A DNA stretch of 64,000 bases from Cordia subcordata. Its lineage: Eukaryota > Streptophyta > Magnoliopsida > Boraginales > Cordiaceae. The stretch covers positions 3,707,501 to 3,771,500 of the forward strand of contig JAPTOF010000021.1 of NCBI GenBank assembly GCA_028554755.1, written 5' to 3'. The notes under the pieces were generated by a model that saw only the letters and a program-made list of their open reading frames with translations, had not been told where the DNA came from and did not search any database. Made by a program: the position numbers and the translations under genes. Shown one piece after another: positions 12,393 through 24,639 of this stretch; the stretch's first letter is position 1; each line of letters opens with the position of its first letter.

Positions 12393-14172
12393 GTTAGATC
12401 TAGATGTTATTCCCACAACTAGTTGTTATTCTGGATTTTAAAAAATAAAATCATATAAACAACAATGAGAGCAAAACCATAACATAAATAAAGTCTATTA
12501 TACACATGAGCATCACATTCAAGTAAAGCACAAGAGTAGAGTCAAGACCCGTTACCTTTGTAGCGTGAACTAGATACAAAAAATGACTTCTTCACACAAT
12601 ACCGCCTCGTAATAGCCTCCTAATAGTCATCTCCACTATTTCCAAATCTCCATTGCTAGAATACAATTTTCTGTATAGTGGACAAGTAATTTTTAAGACT
12701 AAATTGAGGCTATGGAATCTAGTGTGTGTTCTTGGTGATAGTGTGTGAAAAATCCTGCACGTACCTACCAAGAAAATATCTCAATATCTTGTTATCCCTT
12801 TGTGCGTTATGCCTATCTTGTACTATTTATAGTATAAGGCAACCCTAATAAGGATAAGGTTCCTAAAATATATTATGTTTCACTATAACACCCCTTCTTA
12901 GTCCTTTTAGAAATGGAATATTCCCAAGGGATAAAGCTATCCCAAATATTCTATTTCACACACTAAATATCTTCCATGTGGGCCCCGCTTATCTAATTAA
13001 GATATCTATGAGTTATATTAAGAAAACCCGGATAATTAAATCCCTTCTTAATTTTAAACTCAAATCTTAATTAAACAATCCATATAGTTAATTTACCTCA
13101 AATAATATATCCAATAGAGTAATGGCTAGTGGAGGGGCCAAAAGACAATTATCCTTGGTTCCCAAATGACCAAAATGCCCTCGCCACCACTTTGGCAATA
13201 CTAAGGTCATTTTGACTTCAGTCTATTTCTACCACAAAATCAAGGCCGCACTCTAGGGATAATTATTAGCTAAGTAGGAGCTTGTCACCCGCTCTGTTGA
13301 CCTCTGTCTTCAACTAACTGAGTGAAATGACTAAAACAACCCTTTTATGTATGCCTGTAGTCAAAGCCAATTGCAACAAGTACTATAACTTCCAAGACTA
13401 CATTTGGAATCTTGGAATCTATAGTCTTATATGATGATCATCCATTGGTCATGGATCTTTGATCTAGGAAGCAACCCATGAGCTAAATGACCGATATACC
13501 CCTGAAGGGTAATATCACTAGTATTAGATTTCTGGTGATCAAGTGGACAAATCCAATGGGGCACATGGACTCTGCTGTTACATATGCATGTCCCAACTAG
13601 TCAGAATATAACAACTAACGTACGAGGCAAACAATCTTATGAGACATGGCCTCTCTTTAAGGTACATCAAAATGTTGCACTCTAACTTAATCAGTTCATC
13701 TATACATAGTCAAGATTGAGAGCATCGATCACTCGAAAGCTATGAGTGTCTTGTCTTCTATATGTGACGGTATGGTTCCCAGAAGACATACTTGCGGTGG
13801 CCTTGTCTATGCGTGACATGTGCACTAGGAGCATAGTCCGAAAAATCATCCAATGACCTAAGTAGATCACCCTCTCAAGGAGACTCGCCCATTATAGCCT
13901 TATCTCAGTAGAACGACCAACACTACCTTCCGGCCATGGACACCTTTTATGATATCACCAAATCTAGATTTGGATATACTGTGCGTCCAGTTTCACTGCG
14001 CACCCAAGTCATTAGTCTATATTATTAGACCTGCATACTTTGTATCAATGTAGAAATAGAGAGAATATGGTGTTCATAACTCAATCATATGAACAATATC
14101 ATGAGCGTATCATGTCTAGTATCCAATAATCACCTTGTGCTTGTGATCTTTAGAGCATAAAATTCCAACACC
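12393..14172 (-). mobile_element. Solo LTR of 1.78 kb nested in the LINE endonuclease
   Basis: Read on the minus strand it begins TGTTGGAATTTTATG and ends CTAGATCTAACA, the TG...CA termini of an LTR. The plus-strand flanks are cctttt on both sides, a 5-6 bp target duplication. The LINE coding sequence resumes on the other side within one nucleotide of frame. A TATA box (ACTATAAATAG) lies at about 12820-12832. No internal region or second LTR is present, so this is a solo LTR left by LTR-LTR recombination. Its length would suit a gypsy or large copia family, but I cannot assign the family. Confidence 0.75.
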
Positions 14173-14720
14173 TTTTGCCTCTAAATCAACAAGATTGTTG
14201 TGATCTAACTCATGCCTAAAGGAATGAATCCTTTTTTGAGGTTTTTTATAGCATCTTATTTTTTTAGATTGGTGAAGAACGTCGAAGTCTTTCATGACTA
14301 GCCATGGTTAATTTTGAAGTGGTTCGAGTTGAGCAATAGAATCTTAGATCCTTTTCTTTGTATCTATCTCAGGATGCACATAAATCAAAATAAGCCACAA
14401 AGAAATGTAAATACCCTCATTAATCTTGGCATGGATGAAAAAATAGTTGTTATGAATAATTCTCAATCTGACTTTGTCATCCCAAATGAGGGCCAAGCTG
14501 CTTGGTCTACCAATAGGCAGAACAACAAAGTAATTTTTGTAGCCTTTTCTTCCTACAAAACTATCATTTTTATTTTGCCTATCATTTGTTCATAAAGCCA
14601 ATTGTCGAAGGCCTAACTAATGATGTAATCTTTAAGAGCATAAATTGTTAGGACTGGACCTAAGCCCTGACAATTCCAACATAACTTGTTCACAGTATTG
14701 GTCAAGACTGCCTTTCGACA

Positions 14721-15835
14721 ACCTCAAACAATTAGTTGGCCTAGCATCCTCATTTCTTTCTTTGCTCTTGAATCTTTTGAAAGAGTGAAGAGTCTCACCA
14801 CCAACTTTGATATTAGCTTGCTCTTCCTCCACCATGATGGTAGTTACATATCTTGTTTCATTCTTAATGCATCTTTTAATTACAGTCATTATAATCATCA
14901 CAATTCAATCAATAAAAGGAACAAGAATACAAGGTTCTAAGTGCACTTAATTTCTTATAAGGACTCGAAGCCTACTTAAGACTTGCCCTTAATGACTCGA
15001 GGCCTTCGCTAGTAAGGCTAGGACCCAAAATAGAGGTCTAACTAAGGTAGACTACGAATGCTTGAACATCCTTATTAAATTTGTTTTTGACCCACGAACA
15101 ATTATACATATGTATTTTATATAATACCTACGGTAATATATAAAAGAAAATTTTATACTTCTTCAACTATTCTTATCGCTTCACATCACAATACATATTG
15201 CTTGAATAATATTTTTAAAATAACATATATCTTAATGGGTTGTAGTAGCAAAATTTGGTATTGTAGGCTACGGTATCACAAACAATCACTTCGAGATATT
15301 CTATTAGTTTCCTGTTTAAATTTCATGAAATAAACTATTCTAATGGCCCCCTCTATCAAAAATTGTCACTTGTAAATTCTTTTTTTGGTCATAATAAATT
15401 TCTTAAATAGTGTTTGCTTTGTAGCTAGAATATTGGAGTTGGATTAATTTGAGATAGACATCCACACATTTAAGCACACCCTTAATCATATTATTATGAC
15501 TAGAGTATAATCCGTGCAATGCATGAGAGCAATGAATATTTTAATATCTTTATCGATTATAATAGCTAATTATATTTTTATAGTCTTTGTTATTGTAAAA
15601 TATAGATATATTTTGTAACATTTCATTTTTGATAAGTTTTTACTACTAATCATTTTCTATAAGAGATATGTAATAATTGAATAAAACATTTAACTAGGGA
15701 AGTAAAATAAGAAAATAATCTAATTTAGAGAAAGTAATGCAATAAAAAATGATAATATATTTATTGGAGCTTAATTCATTTATGAGGGAAAAAATATCAA
15801 CTTAATTAAGATAGGTAACATTAAAAGATAAACAT
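14721..15835. other. Spacer without recognisable gene
   Basis: From 14721 to 14940 there may be 5' sequence of the LINE, with open but unrecognised frames on both strands. After 14941 I see only AT-rich sequence with no coding pattern, tRNA or transposon ends. Confidence 0.4.
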
Positions 15836-15839
15836 GGAA

Positions 15840-18600
15840 ACTGTTGCCTAGAAAATGAATCCAAGAGAGGGGTTAATTGGATTATGGTACAAAATAATTG
15901 ATAAAACTCTTTTTCTAGATTTTCAAGTTGATCACAGGTGTAATAAGAAAGTGAAACAAGTATAACTCACATAAGTACTTCAAAGTAAAGAGTTTAAGGA
16001 ATAGAAGAATCAAACACAGCGAATGTTAAGGTGGTTCAAATTCTCAAGGGCCTAGTCTGTCACTTAATGTTTCTCTTAGGGTTTCGGAAGCTTCGATAAT
16101 AATTAGATTCTTGTTTAATATATTATAGAAGTGTAAAATAACGATTACAAACCTTTCTTCACCAAAAGGACCACAAGTATTAACCCAACACTTAAGGAAT
16201 TTCAACCCTTTACTCTTAGAGCAAGTTTGTAACTCAGTTGATAAATTCAGTTTTGTGAAAATGTCATTTCAAAACAGAGTTTTAGCTAAATGGACTTTTA
16301 GTAGAAACAAAAATGTGTTTGGTTGTTTTTATGTGAAATGAACTTTCACTAAATGAGCCAGTGTCTGGTTTTACATTTGGAAATAACTGTTGGTTGCCTA
16401 AAATTACTGAGAAGGACATTTTGAAACTAATATTGTTTGCTTTCTATAACGTATTATTTTATTCATATTTCTATTTGTTTGAAAAAATTCTCTAAATGAT
16501 TATAGTTATAATTCAAAATATTAATCTAAAAAATAAAAATATTTTAGCAAAAAAAGAACCAAAGATCATCACAATTTGATGAGAAGCTAAAAGCGTCATA
16601 CAAAACAAAATAGAGATAGGAAAAAAGAGGAGTAGTCATTAGTATAATGAAAAATTAAAGAGGATATTTTTGTCTAAAAATATCTTAAAACACGATTGTC
16701 AAAATAGCAAATGGAGAAGTTAAACATTTTAAATTCTTCGTTTAGCCCCAAAACTCAATTGACTTTTCGTCAAAAACAACTTTTAAAACATTAAACCAAA
16801 CACCCTTTTTTTTTCCTAAACAAACTTTAAAATCTAAATGTCAGTTTGACTCTCCAAAACAAAAAACTAAATTGACTCTAAATATAAATTTTCAGAGAAT
16901 TTTTTTAAATAAGTAGGAATATGAATAAAATAGCATGTTATAGAAAGCAAACAATATTAGTTTCAAATGTCTTTTTCTGTAATTTAGGCAATCAACAATT
17001 ATTTCCAAATGTAAAACCAAACACCATCTCATTTGATAAAAATTCATTTCACATAAAGATAACGAAACACATTTTTGTTTTTACCAAAAATACATTTGAT
17101 AAAAAGTTCATTTTAAAAAGTCCTTTTCACAAAACTAAATTTCTTAACTGAATGCCAAAGTGGCTCTTGATCTCACAAGGTTGGTCACACAACCTAATCT
17201 ACCCAAGAGTGAATATACAAGTAACGAAGAGAATGATTTTGGTGTACAAAACCTCTTCAAGAGCAAGTTTACATGAGGTATAAATATCTTCTTGTATTGC
17301 TCAAAGTAGATAAGCAATTTATAAGCTCAACTAACTTGATCGAAATGTATTGGATGCAAGGAAGAAGAAATTGAAGATAGCTTTGAATGCTTAGAATTGC
17401 AAAGATAGTTCTGATCAAGTTGTTGAAATGTCATAGTGAAAGAAGTGCATTTATCAAAGCAAAAAGTTGATTAGTTTTAGAAAACAAGTATGCATTATCG
17501 GTCAACTAATGCCTCAATTGATAAAGAACACAAACACGCTAGCCATATCGGTCAATCCTACCAGTCGACTGGTGCCTCAACTGATAGAAAGTATCAAACT
17601 CTCTTACCGTACTTGGCAAGGCTTACTGGTAGAGTACTCTTAGCCAATAGCTACTGGCACGATCAATCGATGCCAACTAAAGTTGCAGAAAAAGTTGTTT
17701 CAGTTTTTGTAGAATGTTGCTTTTCAACCAATGCATAGTAAAAGCAAGTTTTTGCAGAAAATAAGCTGCCAAAGGCAACCAACCACACTTATAAGTTCAA
17801 ATGCCATTAATGCAAGTTTTCTAAAAACACTCGAACCAATTAAATGCAATGCATATATCAAATCTAAGCAAGATTTTACAGCAAAAAAAAGACATATGCA
17901 TTTAGGATACACGTATATATACTCATATGCACATAAACCTATTTGCAAGAACATACAAGTTGAAAAAAGGCACTTAAGAGCCTATAAATCATAGTTATAT
18001 CACATCAACTTAATCTTTTTTTTACTGCAAGAAACATATGTATAAGATATATACATACATAAACATATACATGTATTTCCTTAAACTAGTTGTACTTCTG
18101 AAAAAGAAAATAATAAGATACTTTGAAATCAAACTAGTTAAGTTAAAAAGCCTTTTTGGTTAAAATTGCCAAAAAAAAAATGCTTTTGAAAGCTCGCTTT
18201 CAAGATACTTATATATTTTAAAGACATTTGAAGGATTTTAAAGAATATGCGCACACACACGCGCATATATAAGAACCATGTAATGTATGAACTTACACAC
18301 ATACACACACACACATATATAAGAACTCACACACACATGTAGACATATAAGCATGCTATGCAATAATAGATTGGGCTCATAACAATAGTCATCCAATAAG
18401 ATCAACTTAATATGAAAATAATCCTAAAGTTTTCATAATATTAATCAATCTTCATGAACCAAGACTTCAAGCATATTCCTTGTTCCAAGAGTACTTTATC
18501 CAATCTCCATGACTCTAAATAATCACCCAAAATATAGTTATGTAATACATGCTTCAAGAGCAATTATTAGTCAAAGATAATCAATACTATCAAATTACGA
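15840..18600. mobile_element. Remnant resembling a SIRE-type copia LTR
   Basis: The left part (GAGAGGGGTTAATTGG, then GGTGGTTCAAATTCTC near 16031) follows the layout of SIRE-lineage LTRs, which start with a GGTGAATTGG block and a GTGGTTCGG block. The copy at 52.1 kb has both. At 17510-17600 there are several GGTCAA and GTCGAC motifs, including the perfect 14-bp palindrome at 17560-17573, comparable to the GGTCGACC palindromes of the SIRE element further right. No matching second LTR or coding region is visible. A TIR element is nested at 16219-17166. The boundaries are approximate. Confidence 0.4.
16219..17166. mobile_element. TIR/foldback DNA element with ~280-bp arms
   Basis: The left arm (about 16219-16490) and right arm (about 16890-17166) are inverted copies. 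Paired blocks include TTCAGTTTTGTGAAAA, CAAAAATGTGTTT/AAACACATTTTTG, CAACAGTTATT-type and ATTGTTTGCTTTCTATAAC. The outer ends are GAGCAAGTTTG and its inverted partner. The core is AT-rich with no transposase. Flanks show only partial similarity (ctctta and ctcttg), so the target duplication and superfamily are uncertain; a MULE or hAT derivative is possible. Confidence 0.65.
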
Positions 18601-18715
18601 CAAGAAAAATGGAAAACATATAGTTGTAATAATAACTCTATGTCCAACTTCAAGATTAAAATGATTAAATAATTCCCTTAAAAATCTCGTCATAAACATT
18701 GAACTTATCTAATTT
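17240..18715. other. Low-complexity CA/TA-rich stretch
   Basis: This segment holds CACACA/TATA dinucleotide runs (18245-18345) and no supportable gene. Several short open frames are present on both strands, but none shows a known domain or codon pattern. Confidence 0.4.
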
Positions 18716-19226
18716 AGTGTTGGCAATGGAGTGCAGAAGGTGTGGGGTTTGCTACCCTCAATTTCGTACTTGGTAGAGAAGCCCCTGGCCGGCTGGCCCC
18801 TATCTATATCCTTTACCTGGTATTGGGTAAACCTTTGGCATCATCCTTGTCCTTATTGGATGAAAAAAAAAATCCCTCGCCCTTGTCCCTATGGAGCACC
18901 AGTCAACAAGGTAGGGCAAAGGGTAAAACTAGATTAAAACTCTTATTTGTTAAAATAATAACACATAACACAAAAACATAGCAAAGTGTAATTAAGGAGA
19001 TTTAGACTTTGGTGTTCAAGTCACATAAGAAAATTTCACCACTAAATTAGAAAAAATTTCATTAGTATAATAATTATAATAGAACCATAAAACTATATAG
19101 TTGGCCAAAAAATAAAAATATTTCTATACACAAATATACTAGAGGGGTAAGGCGAGGGGTAATAAACCCTTACCCATGCTTGCCTCTGTATGGGGGCAGC
19201 AGCAAAATAGTCTGCGCCATCCCTAA
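18716..19226. mobile_element. Possible hAT-type MITE
   Basis: The ends look like the TAGGG-TGGC-G termini of hAT MITEs. The left is TAGTGTTGGCAATGGAG; the right in reverse complement is TAGGGATGGCGCAGAC. Interior ends on both sides carry GGGTAAACC/GGGTAAGGG-type GC-rich blocks that stand out from the AT-rich surroundings. No 8-bp target duplication was found. Confidence 0.35.
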
Positions 19227-19229
19227 CAG

Positions 19230-21430
19230 GGGTTTTCTTGCCTCACTACAAACTCCTGCCATACTCCTACGTGGTGGGACGAGATGGAATGATATTACTA
19301 AGTAGATTTACATTTATTATATTAAAAAAATAAGAAAAACCTCATCAACCTTTGACCACATAGACATAATTAATCTAAATCTCGTTGGAAGATACAGCAA
19401 CCTCAGCTAATATTCCAACTCCAACCTTTAATTTTAGACGGCAAAAAGAGTCCAACCTTTTATTTTATGCTTCGAAAAGACGTACACGGTGTTGATATTT
19501 TTATCTTAAAATTAAGTGTATGATAAAATGTGGTTAAGTAGTGTGCTTCTATGTCAAATTAAAAAACTTGTAGTTAATTTCTATTAGTGCAAGCCACAAC
19601 TTCTAAAATTTCTACCCTAATTTTCTTGCACTAAAATTTATCCCAAAATGGACCCCTTTTAGGCTAAAACGGTCTCCACATTACAAATAAATGTGTGGAA
19701 CATACTTTTGAACATATACCATTGCTCGGTAAGATTTGTAATTTTCGAATGGATCTATTATTATTTTCCTTAAAATAAGTTTCTTGATATTAAAGGAGTA
19801 GTTCACTAGGATCAAGATTAGATTTTCGACATAATGGATTAATGTTCATAAGTGTCAGTTTCATTTTGGTTTTGACAGAGTAAAAACAAATATTGTTGAT
19901 TCATGAAACCTTGACAATGCTTTTCCATTTTTGTTATAGGGAAATTTCGCAGTAGTTAAGGTAGCTAATAGGTGTTCGACAAATTTGGCTAGTAGAGTAG
20001 CTGATAGTTGTTTGAGTAACTGATAGCTATTATATTTTAACTATTAGCTAATAACTGTTTAACTAGCTGATTGAACAAAATGTGTTCGGTAAAATTAGCT
20101 GTTAGATTAGCTGATGAATGTAAAATGACGTAAAAGGATATTGATATCATGTTATTATTATTATTTTTGTTATGATAATTGCAATTATTATTATTGTTAT
20201 AGGAATAAGATAATATATTTCATAATTAGATATTTATTTGAGAATAATTACTTAGTTATAGGTTAATTGAGAATAATTGGATCGACTGACTTAATTACAT
20301 TTTCCAATTCTCATGAGAGGAGATGTGATATGATGTAATTATGCAGTGTAATTACTCTTTAACAACTTTTTATACTTTTTTTTCTCTTTTATGTTTAACC
20401 TATTTCACTATAAAGTAAATCTAAGTAATAAATAACAAAAATATAATATGAACATAAAAATATTTTTAAAAGTTTACTTAATTTCTTTGATTTTATAAAT
20501 TTTAATAGAGTTGTTAACTATAATTAATTAAGTATTAATTGCATTTTTGACAAATAATAGCTAATTTTAAAAAAATTAGTAGCAGATAATATTTAGTTTC
20601 ATGTATATATTAATATTTGTAATTTACAAATACTTCCAATAAGTTGTATTTGTTTCTATAACAAATAATAATTTTATTTTAAATATCTTTATCAAATAAT
20701 AGTTTTAAATATTTTTTAGCAATCAATATAATTTTTTTAAAAATATTTATTTTAAAAATATTTATTTTAAAATTAAATTATTTAATTGTGCAATTACCAT
20801 CTGTGCTACCAAACATGACATAAGAAATTAGTATGTAATTACACTGTGATAGCCAAACACGTCTTATGAATTAAAGTATTGTACAATTATTAGGTAGTAC
20901 AATTACACTATAATGTCCAAACAAACTCGTATCTCTTATGGAAAGGAATAATTCCACCAGTAGTTCAAATTTTTTGAAAAGTTATATTTGACAGGATTTT
21001 CTTTTATTTTGCAACTTGTAATTCTTGGTTAGGACTTTCATTATCAATAGTTGTTATGATTTCCATATAATACTTAACAGAATCCATATCTTAGTGTCAA
21101 CTTTAACAAAAGATAAGTACAGTTTAAAAATAAGACGATAATTTTTAAGAGGACAAAGGTTAAAAAACATTTTAATTTGAATTTAAGACCAAATTAATGT
21201 ATGAAATGAAATATTAGAAACTTAATGAACCGACCCTAAACAAAATATATGGTAAAAAGGATTCCCCTTTCACTTCCTTCCCCAAATTTCCCCCATCCAT
21301 TTTTTCATTACTATTTTTACTAAAAAAGGGAATGAAATGATCTTGTTTTGTTCCTCGCTATTTATCAAAAACCCCTTATAATTATTTTTACTTTTTAAAT
21401 GATACCCTCTTAGGAAAGAGATTATGGGGC
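19230..21430. other. AT-rich spacer with diffuse inverted repeats
   Basis: No gene is visible. Around 19965-20130 the block TAGCTGATAG/TAGCTAATA repeats in both orientations. From about 20270 to 20930 there are AATTACA blocks in inverted order (GTGTAATTACTC versus TACAATTACAC), probably an old MITE. I could not set clean ends. Confidence 0.4.
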
Positions 21431-21436
21431 CGGGGG

Positions 21437-21762
21437 AATATATGTTATAGAAGGTCGAAGGAGAATGTAAAAGAGTTTTGATAATATAAAGGAATCCAAA
21501 GCCTTTTAAGCAAAGCACATGAGAAGTTCAATCTATTTTATCTTAAAATATATACCATCACCAGATAGTATATATCATAATGATGAAACTGAACAGGGGA
21601 GAATATGTTATAAAAGGTCGGAGGAGAATGTAAAAGAGTTTTGATAATATAAAGGAATCCAAAGCCTTTTAAGCAAATCACATGAGAAGTCTAATCTATT
21701 TTATCTTAAAATATATGCCATCACCGAATAGTATATATCATGGTGATGAAACTGAACGGGCA
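21437..21762 (+). repeat. Tandem duplication, two 163-bp units
   Basis: Two adjacent units (21437-21599 and 21600-21762) match at about 94 percent by eye. Each contains AAGGTCG.AGGAGAATG, GATAATATAAAGGAATCC, AAGCCTTTTAAGCAAA and ATGATGAAACTGAAC-type blocks. The duplication lies in non-coding DNA. Confidence 0.85.
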
Positions 21763-21818
21763 TTTAACCTTTAAACGATTACTAATTTGCGTTATTTTGT
21801 AACAGAATTAGAAAGGGA

Positions 21819-22147
21819 AAATTATACAAAAAGTCCCCAATGTTATCATATTTTTTCAAATTAGTACCCATTGTTTGAAAAAGTACAAATTAATTCCCAT
21901 TATTTAAAAAAGTTCAAATTAGTCCTCAATGTTTCACAAAGTCATTTAAACTAGTCCCCAAAATGAGTAAAGCCAAAGGGACTAATTTGAACAAGATTGT
22001 GAAACATTGAGGACTAGTATAAATTTTTTCAAACATCAGGGACCAATTTAACTATATTTTGAAACATTGAGGATTAATTTGAACTTTATAAAATAATGGG
22101 GAGTAATTTAAAATTAAACGACACCTTTAGGGACTTTTTTGAATTTA
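21819..22147. mobile_element. Foldback MITE-like element
   Basis: The sequence is an inverted repeat with arms of about 150 bp. The left arm carries AAAAAGTCCCCAATG, AAATTAGT and TCCTCAATGTTTCACAA. The right arm carries TTGTGAAACATTGAGGA, ACTAATTTGAAC and GGGACTTTTTTGAATTT. Within each arm the block 'antt.gtcc.caatgttt' is itself repeated three or four times. The whole would fold into one long hairpin. No coding capacity. Confidence 0.7.
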
Positions 22148-22149
22148 AC

Positions 22150-23230
22150 TCAATTAGAAACAAGCTCCAATGCAAATAATGCCAAATTAAATGGATAAAA
22201 ATATAAAATGCCCATTGTCTTCGGTCAAACGACGACAAGAAAGAAAAACTATCATGATCAGTCCAGGTATTTTATTTTATTTGGTCAAAGTCCAGGTGTT
22301 TTTTTGATTCACGCATCTGTATTTTTCAATCAAAAATTATTTTTCCACAAATAATAACTGTGCGTCATGATGGCGTAGTATTTATTTAAGTGTATTGTTT
22401 CTCCTTCTCTTTTTGTATATAACAATTAATTAAACTTTTTCCTTTTTTGGTTGAATCAATTAATAAAACCAAGCAGGTTACCGAATGCTCGAGCTCTGAT
22501 GCTACTCAAATAGTATATTCTTCGTCATGATGAGAAAGATTACTGACTTCTTATCCAAAAAATTCATGAATATACTCACTTGTTATTATCCGAAAAATTA
22601 TATATAGGTGTGGAATTATAGCTTATTGAAATATGTTTGACCAAAAAAGATTGAGAGCAAGAGAGAAATGGGCAACCATCACAAGACGTTGACATAGTGA
22701 TATGGGTGGTAACCAACCCGATCCAATCATACCGGGTACAATATAAAGCCTGTCTAGATTGATTTCTCCTTTTTTTCCATAGAGAAGTACTTTTCTTGTA
22801 AAAAATTATATTTTTTACAATAAGTATTTGGATTAAATTTTTTTTTAAAAATTAAAACACTGAAAAAACTCAATTTTAATGTTTTTTCAAGCCAAAAGTC
22901 TAAAATTTTCAATTTCTAAAAAAAATATTTTTTTAAAATTTTTTTAGAAAAATATTTAAAAAAAAAATCAATTCAAAGCAACACAAGGAGTCCATCTTGA
23001 AAAGGCGTTCCCAATATTTAGACGTGATTCTCTCCTACGCGGTATAAACTCGAAGTCGCAGTCGTCACTCGTCAGGAGTGACATTTTTGGGATAAGCTCT
23101 CAAATAAGAACAGCCAAACACCCTCTTTAGTTCATCATTAAAAAATAAAATAAAAATACATAAATAATAAAATAACATACATGTGTGGGTTCGTGTGCAC
23201 AAACGAAAAATTTTAAATGTTAAAAATATA
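22150..23230. other. AT-rich spacer
   Basis: No gene is visible. A possible degenerate MITE spans about 22760-22985, with inverted A/T-rich ends that include TTGATTTCTCC and AAATCAATTC. I would not define it further. Confidence 0.35.
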
Positions 23231-23234
23231 CTTA

Positions 23235-24420
23235 GTTGAAGTAAAATCACATTTGATCCACCTATAAATTATAGGGATCATCATAAAACATGCTTCCCGA
23301 TATTTATAACGCGATGACAAAGTTCAAGCTATAGCCTTTTAAATCACAATCGTGTTACTACTCGTTATGATCATAACTGAATAATTGTAAATTCTGGAGA
23401 CGATTCCCATACATGAATAAACGTATTAACGACTTTTAAATTATCATATGGGTAAAGGATAATTTTAGGTTTTGAATTTTACAAAATATGAAATTAAGGA
23501 CTTCAACTTCAAAATCTTTAATAGAAGGGCTTAACCTTATGAAGAAGTAAAGTCTTACACACTGTTAAGTAACGGTATTAATTCTTTCCTTACATGACAA
23601 ATTTTTTTCCTTTTAAATTTTAGATGGCATTTTATTTTTGTTTCACAGTTTAAGTGGATTTTCTTGCGTAACTATCCAACTCCTACATGGTATATGCACA
23701 CACTCTCAATTCTAAGTTATCATGTACATGTGCATGCATATAAATTTTGAAATCTTTTTGTTGGCTATGGGAATATAAATTAAATTTATTTTTTTCTTTT
23801 GTTTAATATAAAAAATTATATGTATTTTAAATTTTATATCAATTGTGCATTTTAAATATTAAAAATAAAAATAAATAAATAACAGTAAACCAATAAGAAA
23901 AGACTTACAATTTGAGAATAATTTGCTAAGTGATTTTTATTTTGCAAATTGAGGGAAGGACTTTCAATTTTAGACACGGTAAATCCCTTTTTCCTCTAGT
24001 CGTTCTTCTTTTTGGTTATATTTGGCTTGGTATATACTATGTAGTTTCATAACGTCTCGCCGGAAAATCTACTTAGATTATAAAAGAAAAATAAAAATAT
24101 CACATAAGCAAAGAATTAATACCATCACTTAATTGTGTGTAAAACGTTATTTTGTTATAAGTTCAAGTCCTTCCTATTAAATGTTTTAACATTGAAGCCC
24201 TTAATTTTATATTTTGTAAAGTAAAATCACATCAAATTCACCTATATTAGGGGTTGACATAAAACATGCTTCAAGATATTTATAATGAGATGACAAATTT
24301 CGAACTAGGAAGCCGTTAAATGACGATTGAATTACTACTAACTCAATAATTGTAAATTGTTGAGACAATTTCCATACATGATAAAACCTATTTACAACTT
24401 TTAAATTATTGTAATAATCT
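23235..24420. repeat. Direct repeats (~200 bp) flanking a TIR-bearing segment
   Basis: The copy at 23235-23450 and the copy at 24218-24420 are in the same orientation. They share AGTAAAATCACAT, CATAAAACATGCTTC, GATATTTATAA, TTACTACT and AATAATTGTAAATT in order, diverged by about 20 percent. Between them, 23460-23600 and 24085-24225 are inverted copies. Their shared blocks are TACAAAATAT.AAATTAAGG.CTTCAA, TTTAATAG.AGG and GTATTAATTCTTT.CTTA. This could be a TIR transposon inserted at a duplicated site, or two elements that recombined. Confidence 0.6.
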
Positions 24421-24639
24421 TAAAAATTCTATCCCAAAATTATTATATTAACGGTCAAACGGTAAACCCGTTTGAAGAATAATACCAAGAAATAATGGAA
24501 GACACTCGTAAGATAATAAGACGTCCGTGTGAAGAAACCCCTTCGCTTAAAGTTTCCAACAAACCAACCTGTCTCTTCGAACTCCTACTCCAATCCAAAA
24601 ATGGCCTTAAAAAAAAGGCCAACCTTTTACACATCACAA

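Larger units (their letters stand above)
9476..14720 (-). pseudogene. Decayed LINE (non-LTR retrotransposon), interrupted by three insertions
   Basis: Read on the minus strand, pieces of one LINE ORF2 appear in order. First is the start of the APE-type endonuclease near 14690 (WNCQGLG motif). Then come the central endonuclease block at 14190-14560 (SLALIWDDKVRLRI), its end at about 12230-12390 (KLDHIVCD, SPMLL), linker segments at 10605-10980 (LTWSDHNQREID) and 10176-10380, and reverse transcriptase at 9480-9900 (PQQSAYISGSTIQDKI, VDMSNAYDQV, RPARGIRQRDP). Many frameshifts and stops occur, so it is dead. The pieces are separated by a solo LTR (12393-14172), an unidentified insertion (about 10985-12225) and a MITE (10385-10601). 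The catalytic YADD part of the RT and the 3' end are missing; the copy stops at the microsatellite near 9475, which is unusual because LINEs normally lose their 5' end. Confidence 0.8.

Noticed and set aside
13700..14100. A protein-coding or viral segment in the 12.4-14.2 kb block
   Set aside because: No coding frame longer than chance; TG...CA ends and flanking duplication make it a solo LTR.
16921..17151. 76-codon open frame with repeated FTKN/KSPF pattern
   Set aside because: It coincides with the right arm of a TIR element; the pattern reflects the arm sequence.
18731..18981. Two overlapping plus-strand frames with GC-rich sequence
   Set aside because: They lie within a probable hAT MITE end and show no domain.
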